Assembly (NCBI GenBank): GCA_031216915.1
Contig: CM062296.1
Span: 796,459,608 to 796,523,607 of the forward strand
Length of the DNA stretch: 64,000 nucleotides
Origin: Pictodentalium vernedei
Lineage: Eukaryota; Mollusca; Scaphopoda; Dentaliida; Dentaliidae
Reading direction: 5' to 3'
Part shown: positions 1-10,175 of the stretch, piece by piece
How the letters are laid out: the number at the start of each line of letters is the position of its first letter
Position numbering within the stretch: position 1 is the stretch's first letter
The notes under the pieces: generated by a model
What the model saw: only the letters and a program-made list of their open reading frames with translations
Databases searched by the model: none
What the model was told of the DNA's origin: nothing
Program-made: the position numbers and the translations under genes

Positions 1-77
1 AAGGATCTTCTTTCGCAGGGGAAACTGCGTCAACTTCATCACAACCCGCAAGGTCTCAACCTTCACGTTTTTCCGTT

Positions 78-1117
78 GTGCGGTCCTTCTTGCATGGCAA
101 GCACTTTACAGGACAAGCAGTGGACGCGATTTCTAACTGTAGGAGGACCTCCTCTTCGCTAAACTATGCGGCTAAGTGGAAGGTTTTTCGTCGTTGGTGT
201 AGGGATCATTCTGTTGATATTTATGATCCCTCCATTCCAGACATTGCTAATTTTCTGGTCTACTTGTTTAACGAGATCAGACTGCAGCCAATAACTATTA
301 AGGGTTATAGGTCTATGTTATCTGATACCTATGCACACCACGATAGTTTACAAATTGGATCTAATGTCTCTTTATCTAAGTTAGTTAGAATCTTCTCGAT
401 AAATAGACCCAGAACTCTTAGATTAATTCCTAAGTGGAATTTAGCTTGGGTTCTTCTTAAACTGAAGGAAAAGCCATTTGAGCCTCTTGGGACAGTAGAT
501 TTCAAATTCTTGTCTTATAAGACAGCTTTTCTCCTAGCTTTCTCTTCTGCTAGAAGAGTCAGTGAGCTTCATGCACTATCGGTGGACGATTCTCACTATC
601 GTAGTGTCGGGAACACTATCATCTTCACTACTAATGTTGGATTTTTAGCTAAGAATCAGGCTCCTAATAAATATCCGGAACCTATTGTTATTAAGGCTCT
701 GCCATCTTCAGACGGGCGTAGGTTTTATTCTGTCCTGTTAGAGCTTTACGTACTTATAAACAAAGATCTCAGTTTATCAGAAAGGGACGAAAACGCTTCT
801 TTCTGTCTCTGATGCCTAATAGTAAGGACATTTCGGTCCATTCTATTGCTAGATGGATTCAACTAACTATCCGTACTGCTTATGAAAATTTATCTTCTAC
901 TCAGCAGTCTGTGCTTAAGATTTCGGCTCATGAAGTAAGAGCTCTTTCTACATCTTGGGCTTACGCAAATAGTGTTGCTATTACAGATTTAATGAAGGCT
1001 GCTTTTTGGTCTCAGCCATCCACATTCACGAATTTTTATCTCAGAAATATTGAGTCCATTTCTGGAGACCTGCATTGTTTAGGTCCGTTATCTGTTGCTC
1101 AGAATGTCGTCCACTAA
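78..1117 (+). pseudogene. DIRS tyrosine recombinase region (fossil)
   Basis: The translated region has the layout of a DIRS/Ngaro-type tyrosine recombinase: an N-terminal core-binding part (YAAKWKVFRRWC, then LVYLF and ITIKGYRSML), then a catalytic part with the arginine box SARRVSELHALS, the box HEVRALSTSWAY and a C-terminal stretch FTNFYLR that carries the candidate nucleophile tyrosine. In the family this enzyme joins a circular DNA intermediate to the chromosome. The same order of motifs recurs at 12087-13070 and, much more decayed, at 42370-43420. The region is broken at least once; I treat it as a fossil. Confidence 0.85.
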
Positions 1118-1734
1118 ACAGTTGCAACTGCAGGCTTTCTGTTCCGGCAGTGACTCCGTCCTGCTGCCCTCTTCGCTCTGGGCTATTTGACCTAGGGCAA
1201 GGGGAAGGGGGGGGGGGGGGGGGGGGGGGGGGGGAGGGTGTTCCCTTCGGTCACCTGCTTTATAGTGAAAAGCAAGGGAATTCCTCCTCCAGAGTCAGTA
1301 ATTCTGAGTCGTTTCCGGGATGGTTTTAAAGTGTAATATTAATGTTAAAAATTCATTCATGTCATATTTTTAAAGTGTAGCTCGGTGTGATGCATTTGTA
1401 TATGTCAAGTGTCAAACGGGCGTTAATACACAATCCTCGGACACTTTTAAAGAATATAAAGAGTCTCAATTCTCTGGACTAACTTTATTTATTGGCTTAC
1501 TTTAAAAATAATTAGTATAAAGGGTTATACTGGATGTAAATAGAGAACATGAATGTTATTGTGCTCAATTATGAAGGGTATTGTATCTTTCTAATTTATC
1601 ATAAAATAAGAAAGATACATGTAAAGGCTTATACCCCTTTTCTCCTTGAGGGGTTGACTCTATGTTATATAGTTGAGCTTATTGGATTTTCCTCTATGTC
1701 CTAGGCCTTCCAGCCTTTTTACTATTCAGCTATG

Positions 1735-1832
1735 TCTGGGTCATTGGTACAGTATAAAAATGTTAAAAAATTTATAGTAATTTATATATTTTTTATTTTT
1801 ATATATTTTTTATACTTACCAATGACCCAGAC
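1735..1832 (+). repeat. Internal complementary region (ICR) of DIRS copy 1
   Basis: The stretch starts GTCTGGGTCATTGG and ends CCAATGACCCAGAC. Its left half is the reverse complement of the family's left terminus and its right half the reverse complement of the right terminus, so it spells the junction of the two ends as they would meet in a circle. This is the known DIRS internal complementary region. Equivalent stretches lie at 13279-13377, about 33599-33685, 44007-44088 and 45705-45786. Confidence 0.8.
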
Positions 1833-2140
1833 GGGGATGGCCCTCCCAGGAGTTGGGAACTCATACCTCCCCGCTGAGTACATAGCGCTGACCAGGCACT
1901 GCTTGTAAGAATGATAATGATAATTGGCGCCAATTTCGGAACGTCCTTGACACTGCACATGCGCAGTAAGGGCAAAGTATGGAGGACCTTCAGGACATGA
2001 TTTCTTTGGTTTTAGATACAAATTTTGGGGATTGGGGGGCAAAATTTGTGTTTGGCCCTAGTATTTTAAGAGTTAGCACCAGCTATGTCTGGGTCATTGG
2101 TAAGTATAAAAAATATATAAATTACTATAAATTTTTTAAC

Positions 2141-4115
2141 ATCCCAAGCAAAATTGGCATGTTTATTTTCCTGTCGACCTCGTTTTTTGGAAGCTGTCAC
2201 TTGTTTCAAATGAGTGTGCACACTGATGTCAATAGTTGTCTGAAACACGCCCACAACATATAGTTTTTACAGTGGTTGAACATCATCAGAAAGATACTGA
2301 TTGAACACTGTCACATACGAGCGGTGCACAACTCATTGTGAAAGAACACTGCCACTTTCGAGCGTGCACAACTCACTCACTGTGAAAACGGGTGTTCAGA
2401 AATTAATCAGAAAGTGGTAATTAAAAATAAAAAATAATTACAACTTTGGTATATGAGAATTATACAGTAATATAACCAGGAATATCATTTATGACTTATT
2501 GGTTCAATAAAACATGCTCATTTATCATTTCATCATGCTCAACATGTGAAGTTATGACTTTCAGTGTAAAATCAATTTTTTGAATTTTGACAAGGGAGGC
2601 AACTATTTTGTTATTCGTATTCCGCTGTGTAAATTTTTTCTGGTCTTTATGTTATGATTTTTTTTATTGATTTTGTGTGAAGCTATATTTTGTTTTATTC
2701 GTAATAAATGTACATATTTAAAAAAAAAAACAGCTATTTATAAACAGACTATGTGTGTCTGTTTTCAAGGGGGTGGTTTGCAGTGTTGATTGACATACTT
2801 AACTTAAGTCCATTTCTGGCTTCGAGAGTAACCTGTACAAAAAATGAAAACAACACCGCATGGTTTTCTGTTTGTTGTATAAATTAAATTGAGGATTAAA
2901 ACCCGAAATCTGAAAATGAAACGTATGTACAAGATAATTATGAGAATTTTTAAAGCATATTCTAGAAAACTGGTGGGCGGTTTCCAAAGAAACATAACAT
3001 ACCCAGTGGATACTTACTTGTCTTATATAGGAGGCCTATCCCCCCCCCCCCCCCCCCCCCTCCACACACACACTTTGCAATTTATCCACTGCAAGCACCT
3101 CCTGGGCTTCGACACGAGTCGTCAGTACGGTATTGTTTTTGATGATGTCTGTATATCCAAATATCAGATAATGTAAGGGGATAGTTGTCGTTATTCTTTT
3201 CATTTTCGATACGGTAGGTCGACTTTGTTGGGAATGGGTCAACACGCTCCGGGCCAAGTCGCCCTGGGTCAAATTGGCCGAGTTAAGTTAAATATTTTCT
3301 TCCTAAAATCTTGATGTATTAGTGTTTCAAAACAGATGGTGATCATATCATGATTAGTTGTACACATGTATATGTACTTGCATGTCCAACACATCCTTTT
3401 AAAGTACATTGTATACATATGCATTGTTTCAACTGCTATATTTTGATAGTAGACAATGAAATTAGTAAGTTAATGCATATATATACATATGCATTGTGAC
3501 TACTGGTGCATGATTACATTTGCATGTGTAATTGATAGTGTGCTTTCTGTGGGAACGAAGTGAACTGAAGTACACATGTAGTGCTTTTTCATTTTGGTAC
3601 ACAACAGGGTCAAGTAGTTATAACCAATGCCTATAAGGTGAACGTGGAAGTCCTCTCAAGTTGACAATGGGTAGAAACAGTTAATCTTTAATACAGTTAC
3701 TTCATACTTGTTCTGGTCATGATATAGCCATATATGCTGAAAGTGACCTTAAACACCAAAAATGATAATGATATGTGATAGAAATTGTATGAGACATGTA
3801 CATATACAAAAGCTATTAAAATCATCCAAACATTCAGATACGTTTTTAATGGTCATTAATTTCATAAAATATTTGTTCTGATAATTAATTGCTATTAATT
3901 TTTTTTTTATCTTAAAGAGAAGAAAATAATTCACATTTTCATTGCCATTAAAAACAAGTTTTATTTATCAGTTCAATTAATGGCTATGAAAAGATGAAGA
4001 GTTTTGTCATTTAATTGCTGTTAATCACTTCATTACGAAAAGTAATGGGTTTTTTATGTTCATTAAAATCTTTCCAAAGAATATTTTTTAATTTTTAACA
4101 GTTTTTAATGGGTTT
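2141..4115. other. Non-coding interval, no gene seen
   Basis: I see no exon or coding frame. It holds a short imperfect direct repeat (about 2303-2395, 'gtgcacaactca' twice), a C-tract of about 20 bases (3041-3060) followed by a CA run, and from about 3765 an A/T-rich stretch with many 'taatgg' and 'ccattaa' words. The same words resume after the family A element at 6650-6800, so that element interrupts one older A/T-rich repeat. Confidence 0.5.
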
Positions 4116-6649
4116 TTAGCTCACCTGACTGAAAGTCAGGGTGAGCTTTTCTGATCACTTTTCGTCCGTTGTCTGGCGTGAAGGTGGTGTTTGGGCCTTT
4201 TTCTCCCAAACCACTGGCCGCATATTAATGAAATTTCATGTGAGCAGGGGCTATATAAGGGCATTTTGATTTTTTGTCAAATTAGGTTTCAGCTCATATT
4301 GAGCAGAGGGATGGGGCAAAAATGCTCCATTTCTTAAAAAAATCTTCTTCTCAAGAACCAGCAATAGCAGAAACTTGATATTTGGTATGCAACTTCCTTT
4401 TGAGGTGTAGACTCAAGTTTGTTCAAGAGAAGTTTGTCGGGCATTATTTGCCTTCGTTATGGGAGGGGCAAAAATTTTGGCCACGCCTAAAATTTCTATT
4501 TTCAGAACCGTCAGGTCGATTTGAACCAAATTTGATATGAGGTGATAATGGGTCATAAGTAGTTGATTGATGCAAAAAAAATTTTTCTCATTGCCCCGTG
4601 GGAACCTCGGGAGCTAAAAATAGGAAAAACCTTAAAACTGCCTTATCTCCAAAACTACACGGCACAGGGAATTCTTATTTTGTATAAGGCTTACTTTTAT
4701 CTAGTAGAATAGAGTGGTTAAAAAAAATCCCTATCGGTTTGATCACAAGGTACTTTTTTCAGGACTTTGAAAAAGTGCTGAGTCAGCACTTTTTAACACT
4801 GTAGGCAATGGGAAAAAGATTAAAAAATCTTCTTCTTCAGATCCAGCAGGCAGAATCTTTTGATATTTGGTATGCAACATTGTAGGGTGGATCTGATTCA
4901 AGTTTGTTCAAATCGGCCCCCTGGGTTCATATTTGGGCTCAGTACAGGAGCCCGATTTCGAACTTAGTGCATTTCAGGCAAATTTCTTAAAAAATCTTCT
5001 TCTCCAGATCCAGCAGGCAGAATCGTTTGATATTTGGTATGCAACATTGTGGGGTGGATCTGATTCAAGTTTGTTCAAATCGGCTCCCTGGATTCATATT
5101 TGGGCTCACTATAGAAGCCCGAATTCGATCTTAGTGCATTTCAGGCAAATTTCTTAAAAAATCTTCTTCTTCAGATCGAGCAGGCAGAATCTTTTGCTAT
5201 TTGGCATGCAACATTGTGGGGTGGATCTGATTCAAGTTTGTTCAAATCGGCCACCTGGGTTTATATTTGGGCTCAGTATAGAAGCTCGAATTCGAACTTC
5301 GTGCATTTCAGGCAAATTTCTTAAAAAATCTTCTTCTCCAGATCCAGCAGGCAGAATGTTTTGATATTTGGTATGCAATATTGTGGGGTGGATCTGATTC
5401 AAGTTTGTTCAAATCGGCCCCCTGGATTCATATTTGGGCTCACTATAGAAGCCCAAATTCGAACTTAGTGCATTTCAGGCAAATTTCTTAAAAAATCTTC
5501 TTCTCCAGATCCAGCAGGCAGAATCTTTTGTTATTTGTTATTCAACATTGTGGGGTGGATCTGATTCAAGTTTGTTCAAATAGGCCCTCTGGGTTTATAT
5601 TTGGGCTCAGTATAGAAGCTTGAGTTCGATCTTAGAGCATTTCAGGCAAATTTCTTAAAAAATCTTCTTCTCCAGATCCAGCAGGCAGAATCTTTTGATA
5701 TTTGGTATGCAACATTGAGGGATGGATCTGATTCAAGTTTGTTCAAATCAGCCCCTTGGATTCATATTTGGGCTCACTATAGAAGCTCGAATTCGAACTT
5801 AGTGCATTTCAGCCAAATTTCTTCAAAAATCTTCTTCTCCAGATCCAGCAGGCAGAATCCTTTGATATTTGGTATGCAACATTGAGGGGTGGATCTGATT
5901 CAAGTTTGTTCAAATCGGCCCCCTGGATTCATATTTGGGCTCACTATAGAAGCTCAAATTTGAACTTAGTGCATTTCAGGCAAATTTCTTAAAAAATCTT
6001 CTTCTCCAGATCCAGCAGGCAGAATGTTTTGATATTTGGTATGCAACATTGTGGGGTGGATCTGATTCAAATTTGTTCAAATTGGTCCCCTGGATTCATA
6101 TTTGGGCTCACTATAGAAGCCCGAATTCGAACTTAATGCATTTCAGGCAAATTTCTTTGAAAATCTTCTTCTCAAGATCCAGCAGGCAGAATCTTTTGAT
6201 ATTTGGTATGCACCATGCTTAGTGGGTGAGATTCAAGTTTGTTCAAGCCAAGTCCCTAGGTCCATATTTGGACTCACTGTGGGAGCTTGAATTGTAACTT
6301 AGTTCAAAATGAGGAATTTTCTTTAAAAATCTTCTCAAGATCCGGCAAGCAGAATCTTTTGATATTTGGTATGCACCATGCTTAGGGAGTGAGATTCAAC
6401 TTTGTTCAAGCCAAGTCCCTAGGTCCATATTTGGACTCACTGTGGGAGCCTGAATTATAACTTAGTTCAATATGAGGAATATTCTTTAAAAATCTTCTTT
6501 TTTTTTTAGATCCACTGGTCAGAATCTTTGGATATTTGGTATAAGCTTTTCTTAGGAGGAGCAGATGCAACTTGTTGAAATCAATTCTCTGGGTTGATAT
6601 TTAGGCTACCATGTCAGGTGAGCGCCCTCAGGCCCCTTGGGGCCTCTTG
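4116..6649 (+). mobile_element. Helentron/HINE-like non-autonomous element, family A, copy A1
   Basis: It begins TTAGCTCACCTGACT and forms a perfect-looking 5' hairpin with loop GAA (4118-4146). Near the 3' end, GTCAGGTGAGC (6613-6623) is the inverse of the 5' tip. It is followed by the hairpin AGGCCCCTTGGGGCCT (6630-6645), a CTTG tail, and a T in the flank. A 5' terminal repeat matched by a subterminal 3' repeat plus a 3' hairpin and insertion between two Ts is the layout described for Helentron-associated elements (HINEs); bivalve 'pearl' elements, also array-bearing, are another comparison. There is no coding capacity; about two thirds of the length is a tandem array. It seems complete. 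Assignment to the rolling-circle class is inference from termini. Confidence 0.7.
4801..6335 (+). repeat. 167-bp tandem array inside element A1
   Basis: The word ATCCAGCAGG, or a one-base variant, starts at 4841, 5008, 5175, 5342, 5509, 5676, 5843, 6010 and 6177: nine monomers spaced by exactly 167 bp with no net indel. Two further, more diverged monomers follow at spacings of about 163 and 170 bp. Each monomer reads through 'gatatttggtatgcaac', a G-rich patch, 'gattcaagtttgttcaaat' and 'ttcatatttgggctc'. The short open frames here are by-products of the repeat. Confidence 0.9.
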
Positions 6650-7104
6650 TCTTGTTTTTCATGGCCATTAAATACAGTTATTTAAACTTTTTAATGGGCA
6701 ACACGAGTTTCCATTTAAAAAAAAGAAACAGAAATTAATGGCCACCTTTGATGGAAAATGATGGTTTTAATGGGGTTTTAATGGGAAATTAATGGATTGG
6801 TACTGCAGTAGTGATTGGACTTAATGCCGATGATGGTGAATAGGACGGCTGGTGGTTTCAGGACATTTGCTTTCAGGGTGAAGTGAGTTGAGTTTGTTTA
6901 TTGGCTTAATTGGTTGGAGTTGCAACTTGATCTGGCAGTTAACATAGACTCACAAACAACACTTATTTTATTATAATTTATTGAAGAATGCCTATTAAAA
7001 TCCTCTAATGAATTGGAACAAAATCAATTCACATGAACAAAATCTTTAATTACTTTTTAAGATTACTTAACAGCCAGTGTGTTGCTGAATTGGAGCTTGG
7101 CTTT
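6650..7104. other. Non-coding interval with 'taatggg' repeats
   Basis: This continues the A/T-rich repeat seen before 4115 ('ttaatgggg', 'aattaatggcca'), then unique-looking sequence. No gene or RNA was recognised. Confidence 0.4.
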
Positions 7105-7273
7105 TTAGCTTAACGTGACAAAGTCAAGATTAGCTATTGCCATTACGTGTGCGGAAGTCTGTCAGTCTGTTCACATTTTCTTAAGCTCAGGCTACACCCT
7201 GTAGTTCTTGTCCGATCATCACAAAATTGCAAAATATGCAGGTTTAAGGTCATGTCTAGATGAAAATGTCCCC
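7105..7273 (+). mobile_element. 5' end of hairpin-capped element, family D, cut by DIRS copy 2
   Basis: It starts TTAGCTTAACGTGAC, loop AAA, GTCAAGATTAGCT, so the stem differs from family A but still pairs, and the outer AGCT and TTAGCT tip is kept. It is followed by 'gtctgtcagtctgtt' and 'gatcatcacaaaattg', wording typical of this class in the window. The element is interrupted at 7274 by DIRS copy 2; I could not identify its 3' part with confidence after 13734. Confidence 0.5.
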
Positions 7274-7535
7274 TTTCTTATCAACCTACTCACAATTGTT
7301 TACTTCAGGCTTGCACTACAGTGGAAGTCCCTAACTCGGATAAAATACTCTCTATTTTTGTCTTTCCCAAGCAATTTGGGAAAGAAAAGTGGTGCAAAAG
7401 CACCAAGAAAAAATAAGCCAAAACTGTGTCGAGTGCAACCGGCGCAGACCCAGTACGGGACGCTCTCTCCCAAGTACAACTCCACGACTTCTGTTGCCAG
7501 TGCACATATACCGTTTCTAAAGACTCATTCTTTTT
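7274..7535 (+). repeat. Left inverted terminal repeat of DIRS copy 2
   Basis: About 260 bp, inverted relative to 13447-13734. Shared words include 'acaattgtttacttcagg' and 'cttgcactacagtggaag'. The inner limit is where the two copies stop matching, just after 'aagactcattcttttt'. The short open frames here are shadows within the repeat. Confidence 0.85.
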
Positions 7536-7913
7536 ATAATCTGCTTCTTGTCAAGATGTTTTTGCACGCTTATCACTGTTTATCCAGCTCGATGTTTGAT
7601 GATTCCTGATTCATTGTGCATCAGTGTATCCTTTGTATTCTCAGGAACAGTGTTTTTTTTATATTCTCTTCAATATTATATATCCATAATGTATATTTAA
7701 TTGTTCTCTCTCGAGTTGCGCGCGAATTGTATTAGAGTTAGGTGTCAGCGGGGTACCACTCCTACATTTTTTCTTCTTTCTTTCAAGAGTAGTCATCCTG
7801 TTGTGTGGTTCCCGGTCGACCGTCTGGGGTCTTTGTTTCTGTCACCTTTCTCTCTTCTTTGGGGGTGTTCTTCTGTTTTCTGATTTCACCTCTCTGCTCC
7901 TCTCACCCCTATC

Positions 7914-10118
7914 ATGCCCAGGACAATTCCTTGTGGGCAATGTCTGCTGCCAAAGCATGTGGACGATTTACATTCGTCTTGTTCCTCCTGTAATGGGTGT
8001 TCGGCCGAGTGGCCATGTGGTGTCTGTGGTTCATGGTCATCCACTTTCTGGACGTCAGTTAACCGTGTCGTTCGTTCTCGTGGCCATGCCTCCCGCTCCC
8101 GCGGGAAAGGAGAACATGGTCGTTCGGGGGCTCCCGAGCCGACCTTGTCTGGTGAGAGTTATTCCTCCTCCGTGGGGGATGTGCAGTCTTTTCCTGTAGT
8201 GGATACTGCGGGAGCCATTGAGTGTTCTGGTGAAGAGGTGCCTGGTTCCGGGACTACGGTCCCCCTCCAGTCGACATCTGAGGCTGTCACTAGGGTTGTG
8301 ACTCCTCCTTCGGAGCCGAGCAGGTGTACTCTCTCCACCATTTCACCAGCCTCAACGACTCTCGACGTATCTGCTACTACTGCTGGTCCGTCTGCTTCGT
8401 CATCAGTTTCAGCCGGCCTCGGCTTTTCGCTGCAGGGGACTGCAGGAATGTCCGGTACTGTAGACGTGGGATATCGGCCTCAGCCTTCCCTGACTTCAAC
8501 TCAGCGAAGTCGCAAGAGGCTGCCGGCCGAACCCATCTCTGTGGTCTCTTCGCCGTCGAGCACCACAGTTATGTCTTTGGATTCGGATGTTCTTAGTGGA
8601 GACACTATGAACTCCGTGGCGTCTCCGTCCACTCATTCTGGCCTCACGACCAGTTTTGGGGGACCAACGCCCTTTGTGCAGCCGGAACCTTCTGCCCCGC
8701 AGAGGTCCGCGGTGACTCTCATGAGTTCTCGCCATATTGATCCTCGGGATGCCTCGTACCCCTATACACGTCTGCCTTCAGATGTTTCGGCTGCCGCCTG
8801 TCGTCCCGCGTCGGGTGTTTTGGAGGATCGTGACTCTTCGCTGGTTAAGAGGGTCAGAGGTGAAGCCACTTTGCCAGTTCGCTCCCCTGTCGAACCGGTC
8901 GGTACGGGCAGTGAGCTTAGGGAGGCCCTCTCCTTACTCACTCAGGTTCTATCTAAGAGCCTTCCTGTTGCTTCCAGCGAGGCAATGAGTGGTTTCCAGG
9001 CGCCTCCTAAGGCGCCGCCTCCCGGGATTGGAAACAGGCCGGTTTCTGATTCCCCTGGTGTCCCGACACCATGGGAGGCATCGGCTGGTTTGCCCACGAT
9101 GGGCTATGTGTCTTCCGACTCTGGGGAGGAGTCCGACATGCTTGATGTCGAGGGCCAGCAGTCTTCGGACTTGAGGGCAGCTCTTGACTTTGTGTTTGGG
9201 TTTCTGCCTGATCTCAAACCTACTAACCAGCCGATAGTGTCAGCCTGGCCGCGATCATCGGTCGCGCGCCAACAGCCTATGGAGCAACCTGCTTCTGGGC
9301 GCCTTCGACCATGCCAGTCGGTACAGGTGGTTGAAGCTTTTTCAGCATTGGACTCCTAGCTGAATTCCAAGGCTCTGAAGACTTCGTTCTTCACCAGGGT
9401 TGACACCTTTTTGCCTCCTGTGCGTTATCGTTCCTACGATTCCGCCAATCCGTCGGTCTGCCAGACTTTGACGGTTCTGGATCAGGACTCCACTTCCCTC
9501 GGGCTTTCCAAGCCCAAGTCTGCCGTCATTCCTATGACGACTCTGGAGTCCCCGTTGGGCTTATCTAGAGAGATACTTGGCATGCTTTCTCTCTCAGATC
9601 ACGTCGTCTCAGCTTTGGCTGCTTATCTGCCTCCAGATAAGTTTGACGAGGTGCAGGCTCCTTTGCGTGTGCTGTCCAAGGCACTTATGCATCTTACTTA
9701 CACGCATGCCTGTAACACGGCTAATCTGGAATTAGTTCGAAGGGACGCTGTGCTGGACACAGGACAATCCCTTCCCGAGGAGCAGCGTGCTGCTCTTCGA
9801 TCTGCTTCTTTGGCAGGTCCGCAACTTTTCCATGGTTCCGTGTCGACGGTCCGGAATGACGTCCTACGTCATTCCAAAGATCAGCTGCAGTTTCGTCAGC
9901 TTGATCAACCTTCTAGGGGAGGCAAGGGCCGTTCCAAGCCTATCAGGTACCCTTCTGCTTCCTCTGTGAAGCAAAAGGCTGGTCCTTCTGCCGCCGCCTC
10001 TACTTCTTACTCAAGGGGTGAGGGTAAGGGTCGGCAGAATCGAGGGAAGTCTCAGGATACTTCATTTAGTAGAGGAGGTGGTTTCTCCTCTCGCGGGCCT
10101 CGTCGGGGCTCGAAATGA
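7914..10118 (+). pseudogene. gag-like region of DIRS copy 2 (fossil)
   Basis: The translated start has a Cys/His cluster (CGQC, then CSSCNGC and CGVC within the first 45 residues) like the zinc-binding N-terminus of DIRS gag proteins. A long Ser/Thr/Pro-rich low-complexity section follows. The last part is basic and Gly/Arg/Ser-rich (SRGEGKGRQNRGK, SRGGGFSSRGPRRG), as expected for a nucleic-acid-binding nucleocapsid-like tail. It lies directly upstream of the RT region. The region is broken and is treated as a fossil; no intact protein is claimed. Confidence 0.7.
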
Positions 10119-10175
10119 AGGTCCTCACTTCGACTCGTCCCAGGTTGGAGGAAGGATAGCAGAGTTCGCAGACCA

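Larger units (their letters stand above)
1..2140 (+). mobile_element. DIRS-type retroelement, family A, copy 1 (3' part)
   Basis: The element enters from the left edge, so only its 3' part is visible: a tyrosine recombinase region, an A/T-rich 3' stretch with a long G-tract (about 1201-1235), an internal complementary region (1735-1832) and a right inverted terminal repeat ending about 2140 in TTTTTTAAC. The right end matches the corresponding ends of the copies at 37581-44390 and 45403-52375, which defines the family. DIRS elements are known to carry gag, RT-RNase H and a tyrosine recombinase in place of a DDE integrase, and to insert as circles without target duplication. Compared with the 3' copies the recombinase here is better preserved, so this is a fairly young fossil with few breaks in the visible part. 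Confidence 0.85.

Noticed and set aside
4841-6340. CRISPR-like regular spacing
   Set aside because: The whole 167-bp unit is repeated, with no unique spacers between short repeats, and the setting is a eukaryotic genome.
7300-7609. Open frames on both strands in the left terminal repeat of DIRS copy 2
   Set aside because: They mirror frames in the right terminal repeat (13445-13792) and have no protein similarity; they come from the inverted repeat itself.
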